A program made the translations under genes and the position numbers. Below are positions 8,056 to 16,543 of a stretch of DNA of 64,000 nucleotides, piece by piece (positions within the stretch are counted from its first letter, which is position 1; the number at the start of each line of letters is the position of its first letter). The DNA comes from Micromonospora_G sp044458865. Lineage in GTDB: Bacteria > Actinomycetota > Actinomycetes > Mycobacteriales > Micromonosporaceae. A model generated the notes under the pieces. It was not told the DNA's origin. It ran no database searches and saw nothing but the letters and a program-made list of their open reading frames with translations. The stretch lies in contig NZ_JBITIH010000007.1 in the NCBI RefSeq assembly GCF_044458865.1, forward strand, positions 1 through 64,000, in the 5' to 3' direction.

Positions 8056-10197
8056 ATGAGATACAGACGATCATCGGCGGTCGTCCTGTCCGGACTGCTC
8101 GTCGCCACCCTCGGTACGGTCACCTCCCCGGCCGCCGCGCTCGGCAAACCGACCGCGACCACCCTCGCCGGACTCGCCGCGCCCGAGCCGAACCAGGTCC
8201 AGGACCTGACCGTCAAGCAGGCCGACGGCTTCGCCACCCTGGCCTGGACCCCGGTTGACGGGGCCACCGACTACCAGATCGAACGCACCCTCGTGGACGA
8301 TGCCGGCACCGCCACCGGTCCGGCGACCATCGTCGGTGTCTGGCGCCCCAACCGTCAGATCAACAACGAGGAGCCGACCTTCGCCGACGCCGGCTTCAAC
8401 CCCGGCGACCGGTTCCAGTGGCGGGTACGCGCCCGCCTCGGCACCACCGAGCAGCCATACTCGCTGCCGGTCTCGGGCACCACCACCGCGCCCTGGGGCG
8501 ACCCCGCGGTACCCGGCCAGAATCTGCGTACCCAGTGGGAGACCACCAAGGCCGCGCAGTACACCAGCGATGTCAACGAGTACGCCTACACCGCGGCGAT
8601 CGACGAGCGCAGCGACCGGGTCCGGATCGTCGAGATCGGCCGAACCGTGCTCGGCCGACCGATCAACATGTTCGTCATCGGCTACCCCACCCCGCCGGCC
8701 ACCCCCGCCGAGGTGGCGGCGACCTCGCCGCTCTCGGTCAACTGCAACGTGCACGGCAACGAACCCGGCGACCGCGAAGCCTGCCTGATCATGGCCCGTC
8801 AGTTGGCCTTCAGCGACGACGCCCGGACGAAGGACCTGTTGTCGCACACCACCGTGCTGATCGTCCCCACCGTCAACGGCGACGGCCGGGCGGCCAACAC
8901 CCGGGGCAACTCCACCGGTCAGGACCTCAACCGCGACTACTCCCTGATCCGTCAGCCGGAGACCTTCTCCTTCGTGCAGATGCTGCGCGAGTACCGGCCC
9001 GTGGCCGGTTACGACGGGCACGAGTTCGGCAACTCCAGCGCCGGTGACCTGCCGATGCTGCCGCCGCGTCACCAGAACGTGGCCACCTCGATCTTCAACG
9101 AGTCGCAGCACATGATCGAGGGCCACATGTACGAACACGGCGCCAAGGACGGCTGGTGGCCGTGCCCGTACGGGTGCAACGGCGGGGGCAACGTGGGGTT
9201 GAGCGAGGAGACCATCCTGCGCAACACCCTCGGCCTGAAGAACGTGGTCAACTCGCTGCTCGAACTGCGCAGCTCGGGTGGCGCCACCCGACCGGACGAG
9301 GGCAACACGGCGAACAACCGGCGGCGCAAGACGTTCTCCGCACTCTGGACGTTCAACGAGTTCCTCGACTACCACCGGGCCAACCTGGACGCGATCAAGC
9401 AGGCCCGGACCGAGGCGATCACGTTCCAGGCGTCGAACAGCAGCCGGATCGTCTTCCGTGGCTCGCACCTGATCCCGGCGCACCCGGCGCCACACCCGGG
9501 AGAGGCCCCGCCACCGGCGAACGCGCCGACCGAGGACCAGATCCTGGATAACGCGCCGTGCGCGTACAAGCTCACCGAGGAGCAGTACAACGGGACCCGT
9601 ACCGACGGTCCCGGCGGAGTGGGCTTCACGGTCGCGCAGCGCGTACGGGCGCACGGTTGGAAGGTCGTCAAGGCCGCCGACGGGTACGTCGTACCGCTGG
9701 CCCAGCCGGAGCGTGGCCTGATCCCGCTGCTGCTCGACGCCCAGGGCGCCGAGGAACTCGTCGGTGCCGAGCGGGTCTACCCCAGCGGCCCGAACCGGCA
9801 CAACGGGCCGCTGGTCGTCTCCGGAGTCACCTGCCTCGCCGGTGCCACGGTGAACGGTCCGATCACGGTCCGGCCGGGTGCGACCCTGATCGCCACCGGC
9901 ACGACCATCAGCGGCCCGGTCAGCGCCGCCAGCGCCGCCGGGGTCTTCCTGGCCGACAGCACGGTACGCGGTCCGGTGTCGGTCACCGGGACCAGCGGTG
10001 CGGTCGCCCTGGTCGACGTCGCGGTCTCCGGCCCGGTCACCCTGGCGGCCAACGCCACCGGCGCCGACCTGCCCCTGCTCGCGGGGAACACCGTCAGCGG
10101 TCCGCTGAGCTGCGCCGGGAACAGTCCGGCGCCGATCAACCTCGGCCTCCGCAACACCGTGCAGGGCCCACGATCGGGCCAGTGCGCGGGGCTCTGA
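8056..10197 (+). CDS. secreted M14 family zinc carboxypeptidase
   Basis: 713 residues with a Sec signal peptide (MRYRRSSAVVLSGLLVATLG to about 33), a fibronectin-III-like region (about 55-150), and an M14 domain at about 165-480. Zinc and catalytic motifs: NVHGNEPGDRE (H and E ligands), the NRDY of GQDLNRDYSL, and GYDGHEFGN (third ligand); GLSEETILRN is a candidate for the catalytic glutamate. The last 120 residues are a threonine/serine/glycine repeat (GPITV, GPVSV, GPVTL at a regular interval) that looks like a short beta-solenoid or surface-binding domain. The ATG at 8056 follows GGAGG by 3 to 7 bases. Expected role is extracellular peptide digestion. Confidence 0.82.
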   Translation: MRYRRSSAVVLSGLLVATLGTVTSPAAALGKPTATTLAGLAAPEPNQVQDLTVKQADGFATLAWTPVDGATDYQIERTLVDDAGTATGPATIVGVWRPNRQINNEEPTFADAGFNPGDRFQWRVRARLGTTEQPYSLPVSGTTTAPWGDPAVPGQNLRTQWETTKAAQYTSDVNEYAYTAAIDERSDRVRIVEIGRTVLGRPINMFVIGYPTPPATPAEVAATSPLSVNCNVHGNEPGDREACLIMARQLAFSDDARTKDLLSHTTVLIVPTVNGDGRAANTRGNSTGQDLNRDYSLIRQPETFSFVQMLREYRPVAGYDGHEFGNSSAGDLPMLPPRHQNVATSIFNESQHMIEGHMYEHGAKDGWWPCPYGCNGGGNVGLSEETILRNTLGLKNVVNSLLELRSSGGATRPDEGNTANNRRRKTFSALWTFNEFLDYHRANLDAIKQARTEAITFQASNSSRIVFRGSHLIPAHPAPHPGEAPPPANAPTEDQILDNAPCAYKLTEEQYNGTRTDGPGGVGFTVAQRVRAHGWKVVKAADGYVVPLAQPERGLIPLLLDAQGAEELVGAERVYPSGPNRHNGPLVVSGVTCLAGATVNGPITVRPGATLIATGTTISGPVSAASAAGVFLADSTVRGPVSVTGTSGAVALVDVAVSGPVTLAANATGADLPLLAGNTVSGPLSCAGNSPAPINLGLRNTVQGPRSGQCAGL

Positions 10198-10303
10198 CCA
10201 GGCAGGACCCGTAACGCACCTGATCACCACCGGCACCCTCGTACCGGCGGGCCGGGCCCCGAGCCCGGTCCGCCGGTACGACCGGATCCGAAGGGCTGAG
10301 ACC

Positions 10304-11008
10304 GTGTCCGAGCCATCCGCTCCGTACCACCCGTCGACCCTCTCCGGCACCCGCCGGTCCCGTACGGCACCGGGCCTCGCCGTCGCGGCACTGCTCCTGG
10401 CGCTCGTCGCGACCGCCTGTACGGGCGCCGACCCCGACCACGGCGAACGCGGCGCCGCCCGGGGCGCACCGGCCGTAGCGGGACCCGCCGGCGTGACCGG
10501 TCCACTCTGCGACGTGCTGCCCGCCGGCACCGATCCCGGGAACCCGGCGTCGCTCGCCGGTGAGCCGGTCGACGTGGTGTTGCAGTGGATTCCCGTCCTC
10601 ACCCGCTTCGAGGCGGCGCTGCGGGCCTCGGGACTCGGGCCCGAACTGCGCGGCATGACGGGGCTGACCATTCTCGCCCCGACCGATGACGCGTTCGGCG
10701 GCAAGTTCTCCGAGGACACCCTCGACAAGCTCTTCATCGAGCGCAAGGACGACCTGCGTGCACTGCTCAAGGCGCACATCGTGGACGGGTCCCGCCCGCT
10801 GGCCGACCTGGTGGCCGCCGGCCAGGTGACCACCCTGGACGGCACGCCGGTCGAGGTGACCGCGAGTGGCGCGATGGCCCGGGTTGCCGGCCAGGCGGAC
10901 ACCCTCTGTGTCGACTACCGTGCCGTCAACGCCCGGATCCACATCATCGACAAGGTTCTCGGCAAGCTGCCCACCGATGCCGACGGCGGCGACCACCGCA
11001 GCCACTGA
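10304..11008 (+). CDS. fasciclin (FAS1)-domain lipoprotein
   Basis: 234 residues. A signal peptide ends in a lipobox, LVATAC, making C39 the lipidated residue. A FAS1 domain covers about 85-225: the H1-like motif GLTILAPTDDAFG and the H2-like ending NARIHIIDKVLGKLP are both present. FAS1 lipoproteins are exported to the outer face of the membrane and are linked to adhesion or matrix binding. The GTG at 10304 places a basic stretch (TRRSRT) just before the hydrophobic core. It stands 106 bases after the M14 gene on the same strand. Confidence 0.83.
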   Translation: MSEPSAPYHPSTLSGTRRSRTAPGLAVAALLLALVATACTGADPDHGERGAARGAPAVAGPAGVTGPLCDVLPAGTDPGNPASLAGEPVDVVLQWIPVLTRFEAALRASGLGPELRGMTGLTILAPTDDAFGGKFSEDTLDKLFIERKDDLRALLKAHIVDGSRPLADLVAAGQVTTLDGTPVEVTASGAMARVAGQADTLCVDYRAVNARIHIIDKVLGKLPTDADGGDHRSH

Positions 11009-11047
11009 ACCGGTGTATCCCGCCCCCGGTCGGGGTAGGGAAGCAGC

Positions 11048-11353
11048 ATGAAAACCACCTGGAAGCCGCACGAGGAGCACGGCACCCTCGGTAGCAAGCA
11101 GAAGCGGGAACTACCAGACACGGTCTTCGCGTTCCCGACAAAACGCAAGGAACCCCTAGTCGACGCCTCCCACGTACGTAACGCGGTGGCCCGGTTTGAC
11201 CAGGTACAGGGCGTTACCGACGCCGAGCGGGAGCAGGCTTTCGCCAACATCAAGGTCGCCGCGAAGCACTACGGGGTCGAGGTGGCCGAGACCGAGTGGC
11301 GCCAACTCGGCAAGCTGCCGCACACGCCGAACCCGGTCCACAGCCGGGGCTGA
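11048..11353 (+). CDS. small conserved protein (DUF6582-like)
   Basis: A 101-residue soluble protein with a strong conserved central block, LPDTVFAFPTKRKEPLVD and NAVARFDQVQGV, then a helix ending in AAKHYGVEV. I recognise this as the actinobacterial and phage-associated family annotated DUF6582; function unknown. The ATG at 11048 has a purine-rich GGGAAG 7 bases upstream. It stands between the fasciclin lipoprotein and the convergent cbtA gene. Confidence 0.75.
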   Translation: MKTTWKPHEEHGTLGSKQKRELPDTVFAFPTKRKEPLVDASHVRNAVARFDQVQGVTDAEREQAFANIKVAAKHYGVEVAETEWRQLGKLPHTPNPVHSRG

Positions 11354-11441
11354 ACGACGCGGCGCCGGACACTGCCACGGCCACCGTCCGACGGGCGTGG
11401 AGCCCGCCGAGCGGTGGCCGTGCTGTCGAATGTCGAAGCGA

Positions 11442-12227
11442 TCAGGCCGGGACCGTCTCGCCCGCCCGTCGGGTCGCGGTGGCGCGGACCCGGCGTTCGG
11501 TGAGCGCGCCGAAGAGCAACCCGAGGGTGGCCCAGGTGACGAACTGGGTGCCGAGTGACGCCAGCCGGAACTCCCACAGCACCAGGGCGGGGAAGCCGTC
11601 CGGCACCTCGTTGATCGTCGGCAGCGAGAGCTGCACGACGGTGATGAATACCGCGTACGCCCCCACCGCGAGCAGGGTCGCGTTCCACGCCCCGTACCGG
11701 GGGTGGAGCCAGCGGCCGAGGTGCAGGGCGAGCAGCCCGGCAGCCACCCCGATCACGATCATCAGGAAGTACAGGACGGTCCGCTGGTCGAGGGTGTCCG
11801 GGTTACCCGTGGCCGGCGGGTTCGCCGGGTACTTCAGGAACGGGACGAGAGCGACCGTCACGAAGCCGCCGAGGGCGACCAGGGCGGCGGTCGCCCTCGG
11901 GGTGAACCGACCGATCCGGCCGTACGCGATCGCGAACGCGAGCGCGAACAGGCCGCCGAGCGCCACCCCGTACACAAGTGCGGCGGTGGCCAGCCCGATC
12001 GTGCTCTGCACGAGACGGCTGACCAACTCGGGCTCGGCCGCGTCGGTGTGTGCCCCGGCGTCGGCCGCGTGCGCCGCCGCGTGTGCGGCAGCACCCTGCG
12101 CGGATTCGAAATCGATCGCCTGCCCGACCGGGCCCTCACCGAAGAGGGTGGCGAACAGGTAGGCGGCGACACCGGCGGCCAGGCCGACCAGCATCCCACG
12201 AATCAGCAGTGAACGAGCGGAGAGCAT
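11442..12227 (-). CDS. cbtA: CbtA family cobalt transport membrane protein
   Basis: 261 residues with about six membrane helices. N-terminal RSLLIRGMLVGLAAGVAAYLFA is typical of CbtA, followed by a histidine/alanine-rich loop (AAAHAAAHAADAGAHTDAAE, about 46-65) that may bind metal. It begins 16 bases after the cbtB stop, forming the two-gene cbtBA operon. CbtA and CbtB form a predicted cobalt transporter associated with cobalamin synthesis, and here the pair is preceded by a B12 riboswitch, which supports cobalt as substrate. No known ATPase partner is in the window. Confidence 0.88.
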   Translation of the reverse strand: MLSARSLLIRGMLVGLAAGVAAYLFATLFGEGPVGQAIDFESAQGAAAHAAAHAADAGAHTDAAEPELVSRLVQSTIGLATAALVYGVALGGLFALAFAIAYGRIGRFTPRATAALVALGGFVTVALVPFLKYPANPPATGNPDTLDQRTVLYFLMIVIGVAAGLLALHLGRWLHPRYGAWNATLLAVGAYAVFITVVQLSLPTINEVPDGFPALVLWEFRLASLGTQFVTWATLGLLFGALTERRVRATATRRAGETVPA

Positions 12228-12243
12228 CTGAGTCCGCCCGCTA

Positions 12244-12471
12244 CTAGTGGCAGGGGAAACCGAGAAGGTGGCGTCCGTCGTGGACGAACTCGTGCACCGA
12301 CTCGCCGGAGAAGACGGAGGTCACACCCTGCTCCGCGCCGACGAAGTAGAGCAGCACGACGGCGAGCACCGCACCGAAGATCGCCCAGGGCAGGATCTGG
12401 CGGAGCGGGATCGGCGTCGGTGCCGGTACGGCGGTCGGCGTCGGCAGTGCGGATACGGATATGTTTGCCAT
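12244..12471 (-). CDS. cbtB: CbtB family cobalt transporter small subunit
   Basis: 75 residues: a short proline/threonine-rich head, one membrane helix (about 26-45, ILPWAIFGAVLAVVLLYFVG) and a histidine-rich tail, VHEFVHDGRHLLGFPCH, which is the CbtB metal-binding signature. The ATG at 12471 has AGGAGG 6 bases upstream. An ORF running further upstream in this frame is disregarded because it would cover the riboswitch. Expression should fall when adenosylcobalamin binds the leader. Confidence 0.92.
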   Translation of the reverse strand: MANISVSALPTPTAVPAPTPIPLRQILPWAIFGAVLAVVLLYFVGAEQGVTSVFSGESVHEFVHDGRHLLGFPCH

Positions 12472-12511
12472 GGCAAACCTCCTCGGGATCACGCGTCCCA
12501 TAGCGGCGTCC

Positions 12512-12611
12512 GTGACGGTGGAGGGTCTGACTTCCGGAGCCGCCGACATCGGCGGACCGGTTACAGTGGCGCGACCGTGCCGGGTTCCCACCGGCTTCCT
12601 CCCACCGTCAC
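12512..12611 (-). ncRNA. cobalamin (B12) riboswitch controlling cbtBA
   Basis: Read on the minus strand, the leader has a closing P1 helix (GTGACGGTGG near 12611-12602 pairing with CCACCGTCAC at 12521-12512), the conserved GGAAGCCGGTG and CACGGTCGCGCCACTGTAA core, and a B12 box, GAAGTCAGACC. The 3-prime side of P1 includes CCCTCC, which can pair with the AGGAGG ribosome site 30 bases further on, suggesting translational control; this last point is inference. CbtBA under B12 riboswitches is established from comparative genomics. Confidence 0.92.
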
Positions 12612-12728
12612 GCTGTGCTCGGGACGCTACGGGCGGCGGCGCAGGGGTGTCAACTGCGGCCCCGTGTGCCCGGCGCACCGACCACCCCGGCGTGAGCCGG
12701 CACCCGGATCGAAAGCAGGTCGACACAG

Positions 12729-13298
12729 GTGGTGATCCGACTGGTCCTCGTCTCCCACGCGTCCACCCCGGCGGTACGCCGGGCGGCGTTTCCCCTGGAC
12801 GAGCCGCTGGACCAGCACGGGCTCGCCGCCGCCACCACCGCCGCCGCGACTCTGATCCGCTACGACGAGGTGCGCTGCGCCCCCGCCCGGCGCTGCACCC
12901 AGACCGCCACGGCGCTCGGGCTGACTCCCACCCCCGACGACGGGTTGCGTGACGGGGATCTCGGTCGCTGGTCGGGGCGTACCCTCGACGAGGTGGCGGC
13001 CGACGAGCCGGACGCGGTCGCGACCTGGCTGACCGACCCGGCAGCCGCGCCCCACGGCGGCGAGAGTCTGGACGACCTGATCGCCCGGACCGGGACCTGG
13101 TTACGGGAACTCCCCGGCACCGCCCGTACGGTCATCGCCGTCACCCACCCGATGGTGATCCGCGCCCTGGTCGTCAACGCGATCGCGGCGACCCCCGCCT
13201 CGTTCTGGCGCATCGACATCGCCCCGCTGACCGCGACCGTGCTCGGGGGAGGGGCGGGGCGGTGGAACCTGCGCCGGTCGGGGGAGCCGTTGGGCTGA
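12729..13298 (+). CDS. histidine-phosphatase superfamily protein with altered RHG motif
   Basis: 189 residues with the phosphoglycerate-mutase fold. The first catalytic block, normally RHG, reads LVSHAST: the histidine is kept but the arginine is replaced by serine. Other landmarks remain: ARRCTQTA, the acidic GDLGRWSG, and VTHPMVIRAL with the second histidine. The gene is divergent from cbtBA, its GTG lying about 118 bases from the start of the riboswitch. Some members of this superfamily (CobC) act in cobalamin synthesis, so a link to B12 is possible but unproven. Confidence 0.75.
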   Translation: MVIRLVLVSHASTPAVRRAAFPLDEPLDQHGLAAATTAAATLIRYDEVRCAPARRCTQTATALGLTPTPDDGLRDGDLGRWSGRTLDEVAADEPDAVATWLTDPAAAPHGGESLDDLIARTGTWLRELPGTARTVIAVTHPMVIRALVVNAIAATPASFWRIDIAPLTATVLGGGAGRWNLRRSGEPLG

Positions 13299-13303
13299 GC
13301 CGG

Positions 13304-15139
13304 TCAGTCGTTGGCCAGGGTGTCCAGGATCTGCTGGCCGTACTTCGCCAGCTTGTTCTCACCAACGCCGCTGACCCCGCCCAGCGTGGCCAGGGACGAC
13401 GGGACCTCGGTCGCGATCTGGCGCAGTGTCGCATCGTGGAAGATCACGTACGCCGGGACGCCCTGTTCCTTCGCGGTCGCCGCCCGCCAGGCCCGGAGCC
13501 GCTCGAACACCGGCTCGGCACCGGGCGGCAGTTCGACCGTCGCGGTCGCGCCGCGCGACTTGGCGGCACGGGAGGTGGACGTCCGCTCCGGCTCGCGTCG
13601 CATCATCACCGTCCGTTGCCGGCCCAGCACCTCCGCGCTGGTCTCCGTGAGGACCAGGGTGCCGTACTCGCCCTGCACCGCGAGCAGGCCCTGGGCGAGG
13701 AGCTGGCGGACCACCCCGCGCCACTCGGCCTCGCGCAGTTCACCGCCGATACCGAAGACGGTGAGCGAGTCGTGGCCGTACTGGACGACCTTCTCCGTCT
13801 TCCTGCCGAGCAGGATGTCGATCGACTGCCCGGCGCCGAACCTCTGGTTCCGTTCACGGTGCAGGCGCAGCACCGTGGAGAGCAGCTTCTGTGCCGGGAT
13901 CGTCGCGTCCCAGGACTGCGGCGGGGTGAGGCAGGTGTCGCAGTTGCCGCACGGGTCGCTGCGCTGGCCGAAGTAGGCGAGCAGCCCGACCCGTCGGCAC
14001 TCGACCGTCTCGCAGAGGGCCAGCATCGCGTCGAGGTGTCCGGCGAGCATCCGACGGTGCGTCAGGTCTCCCTCCGAACTGTCGATCATCTTGCGCTGCT
14101 GCACCACGTCCTGGAGCCCGTACGCGAGCCAGGCGGTGGAGGGCAGCCCGTCCCGGCCGGCCCGACCGGTCTCCTGGTAGTAGCCCTCGACCGACTTCGG
14201 CAGGTCGAGATGGGCGACGAAGCGTACGTCCGGCTTGTCGATCCCCATGCCGAACGCGATCGTGGCGACCATCACCAGGCCGTCCTCGCGCAGGAAGCGT
14301 TTCTGGTTCGCGGCCCGGGTCGACGGGTCCAGCCCCGCGTGGTACGGCAGCGCGTTGATGCCGTTGGAGACCAGGAACTCGGCGATCTTCTCCACCGACG
14401 CGCGGGAGAGGCAGTAGACGATGCCGGCGTCCCCGGGGTGCTCGTTGCGCAGCAGGTCGAGCAGTTGCCGGCGCGGCTCCTGCTTCGCCACGATCCGGTA
14501 CTGGATGTTCGGCCGGTCGAAGTTCGCCACGAAGTGGCGGGCGTCGCGCAGGTTGAGCCGGGCCGCGATCTCGGCGTGCGTCGCCGGGGTCGCGGTGGCG
14601 GTCAGGGCGATCCGGGGTACGTCCGGCCACCGCTCGTGCAGCATCGACAGGGCGAGGTAGTCGGGGCGGAAGTCGTGCCCCCACTGGGCCACGCAGTGCG
14701 CCTCGTCGATGGCGAAGAGGGCGATCGTGCCCCGGTCCAGCAGACTGATGGTCGCGCCGGAGCCCAGCGCCTCCGGTGCCAGGTAGAGCAGGTCGATCTC
14801 GCCCGCGAGGAAGGCCGACTCGACCCGCCGCCGGGCGGCGAGATCCTGGGTGGAGTTGAGGAACCCGGCGCGTACCCCGAGGTTCGTCAGGGCGTCGACC
14901 TGGTCCTGCATCAGCGCGATCAGTGGCGAGACGACCACCGCGACGCCGTCGCGGACCAGTGCCGGGATCTGGTAGCAGAGCGACTTGCCGCCCCCGGTCG
15001 GCATCAGCACGAGCGCGTCGCCGCCGCCGACGACCTGGTCGATGATCTCCTCTTGGCTGCCCCGGAAGGCGTCGTAGCCGAAGACCCGGCGCAGCACCTG
15101 CAACGATTCGCTGGTCCGCAGCTCGGTCGGGGAAGCCAT
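13304..15139 (-). CDS. recQ: ATP-dependent DNA helicase RecQ
   Basis: 611 residues in the usual RecQ order: helicase lobe 1 with Walker A MPTGGGKSLC (K52) and DEAH (AIDEAHCVAQWGHDFR, the aromatic-rich loop), lobe 2 ending in QETGRAGRDG, the RQC region with its four zinc cysteines (CETVEC and CGNCDTC, about 370-405), a winged helix, and a C-terminal HRDC domain (about 530-611). It unwinds 3-prime to 5-prime during recombination and fork repair. Length matches full-size bacterial RecQ (about 600). It ends 5 bases from the convergent phosphatase gene. Confidence 0.96.
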   Translation of the reverse strand: MASPTELRTSESLQVLRRVFGYDAFRGSQEEIIDQVVGGGDALVLMPTGGGKSLCYQIPALVRDGVAVVVSPLIALMQDQVDALTNLGVRAGFLNSTQDLAARRRVESAFLAGEIDLLYLAPEALGSGATISLLDRGTIALFAIDEAHCVAQWGHDFRPDYLALSMLHERWPDVPRIALTATATPATHAEIAARLNLRDARHFVANFDRPNIQYRIVAKQEPRRQLLDLLRNEHPGDAGIVYCLSRASVEKIAEFLVSNGINALPYHAGLDPSTRAANQKRFLREDGLVMVATIAFGMGIDKPDVRFVAHLDLPKSVEGYYQETGRAGRDGLPSTAWLAYGLQDVVQQRKMIDSSEGDLTHRRMLAGHLDAMLALCETVECRRVGLLAYFGQRSDPCGNCDTCLTPPQSWDATIPAQKLLSTVLRLHRERNQRFGAGQSIDILLGRKTEKVVQYGHDSLTVFGIGGELREAEWRGVVRQLLAQGLLAVQGEYGTLVLTETSAEVLGRQRTVMMRREPERTSTSRAAKSRGATATVELPPGAEPVFERLRAWRAATAKEQGVPAYVIFHDATLRQIATEVPSSLATLGGVSGVGENKLAKYGQQILDTLAND

Positions 15140-15280
15140 CCGGGGATTCTACGAGTTCCGGCTTCTCTCTCCGGTGAGCAGGCCCTGTTCGCTGACCACC
15201 GGTACGGGAAGCGACTTATATCCGACATTCTCGAACACGGTGCCGCGCGGCGCAGGCGGGTCGAGTGCGGAAGTGGGCGG

Positions 15281-16531
15281 TCACCAGGTGGAGTTGGTCG
15301 CCCCGACACCGAGCAGCACCTGGTCGAACTGGTTGCCGTCGTTGTCGTCGGTGTAGCAGACGGCCACCTCGCCCCAGGCCGAGCTGGCGACGGCGATCTG
15401 TTCCTGACGGCCGGTGGTCGACTGGCTGAACACCTGCGCGGCGAGCCGGCCGGTGCCCGTACCGTCCGGGTTGAGGCCGCGGACCCGGACGTCCGGGTCG
15501 GTCGCCTGCACCGTCCAGGCGACCACCACGTTGGCCTGGTCGTCGATGCCGATCCCGGGCGCGGCGGCACCGGCACCGGCGGAGGTCTCCACCTCGTTGT
15601 GCCGGGCGACCCCGGCGGCGGTGAACGAGCGGGTCCACACCCCACGGGTGCCGGTGTGGTCGGACTCCCAGGCGACGCTGAAGTCACCGGCGAAGTTCGC
15701 CGCCACGGCCGGCCGCACCTGCTGGCCCGCGCTGGTGGCGTTGGCGGTCCGCCGGGAGAGCGTCACCGCACCGTTCGTCCTGGCCAGCCGGAGCAGGCCG
15801 ACGTTGTAGGACCCGTTGGCGTCGCCGTCCTCGCCCCAGACGACGGTCGCCTCACCGGAGGCCGACACCGCCACATCCGGGCGATGGTGCTGGCCGGTGG
15901 TCTGGCTCGCCGTCACCTCGTACGCCTTGGTGGTCAGGTTCGTGTAGCCGGCGGCCTTCACCGTCGCCGGCGCGGTGCCCTGCACGTCCTCCCAGACCAC
16001 GGTGAAGGCCACCCCGGCGGCGTTGTTCGGCACCCCGTCCGGGTCGACCGCCACCTTCGGCGCCAGTTGCTGACCGGCGGCGTCCGCGTTGGCCCGTCCG
16101 GAGGCGAGCACCGCCCCGGTCGGCGACACCACCCGGTACGGCACGTTGTAGACGCCGTTGCCGTCCGGGTCGTCGGACCAGACCACGACCGCGTTGCCCT
16201 TGTCGTCCAGCCCCACGTCGGGGCTGATGTGTTTCCAGGCGGCGCCACTGGTCCCGCCGGCCGAGATCTTGGTCTCGTACACGGCCGCGCCGTTGTGGAA
16301 CATCCGCAGGTAGATCTCCGAGTGCAGGTTGTCGCCCGGCAGGGTGTCGTCCCGGTCGTCCTCCCACACCACCGCGACCCGCCCGTTGCGGTTCGCCGCG
16401 ATCGCCGGTGTGTCCTGGTCGCCGGTGGCGACGCTGTTCGCCGTGGACCAGGACACCGGTTCGGCGGCGATGTCGGTCGGTACGGGTGCCGCGAGCAGCG
16501 CCGCGACGATCATCGAGGTGATGGCTGACAT
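15281..16531 (-). CDS. secreted repeat protein, probable beta-propeller
   Basis: 416 residues with a short signal peptide (MSAITSMIVAALLAAPVPTDIAA). The mature part is made of about seven repeats of 50 residues, each with a strand pattern such as ENRVAVVWEDDRD, GNAVVVWSDDPDG, GEATVVWGEDGD and NVVVAWTVQATD; the acidic DxDGNG turns may bind calcium. The layout suggests a beta-propeller. The ATG at 16531 lies 12 bases after the stop of the PhoD gene, so both are probably co-transcribed and exported. No enzymatic motif is evident; binding or inhibition of a partner is possible. Confidence 0.65.
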   Translation of the reverse strand: MSAITSMIVAALLAAPVPTDIAAEPVSWSTANSVATGDQDTPAIAANRNGRVAVVWEDDRDDTLPGDNLHSEIYLRMFHNGAAVYETKISAGGTSGAAWKHISPDVGLDDKGNAVVVWSDDPDGNGVYNVPYRVVSPTGAVLASGRANADAAGQQLAPKVAVDPDGVPNNAAGVAFTVVWEDVQGTAPATVKAAGYTNLTTKAYEVTASQTTGQHHRPDVAVSASGEATVVWGEDGDANGSYNVGLLRLARTNGAVTLSRRTANATSAGQQVRPAVAANFAGDFSVAWESDHTGTRGVWTRSFTAAGVARHNEVETSAGAGAAAPGIGIDDQANVVVAWTVQATDPDVRVRGLNPDGTGTGRLAAQVFSQSTTGRQEQIAVASSAWGEVAVCYTDDNDGNQFDQVLLGVGATNSTW

Positions 16532-16543
16532 GCGTTTCTCTTC

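Noticed and set aside
8071..10902. 943-codon minus-strand frame over the M14 gene and fasciclin gene
   Set aside because: Antisense shadow crossing two genes on the opposite strand; no signal peptide, domain or start context.
12729..13298. CobC alpha-ribazole phosphatase
   Set aside because: The RHG motif is altered to SHA, and only genomic context points to cobalamin, so the named function was not assigned.
13262..16528. 1088-codon plus-strand frame over recQ and the repeat protein
   Set aside because: It runs antisense to two well-supported genes including RecQ, and has no protein motif.
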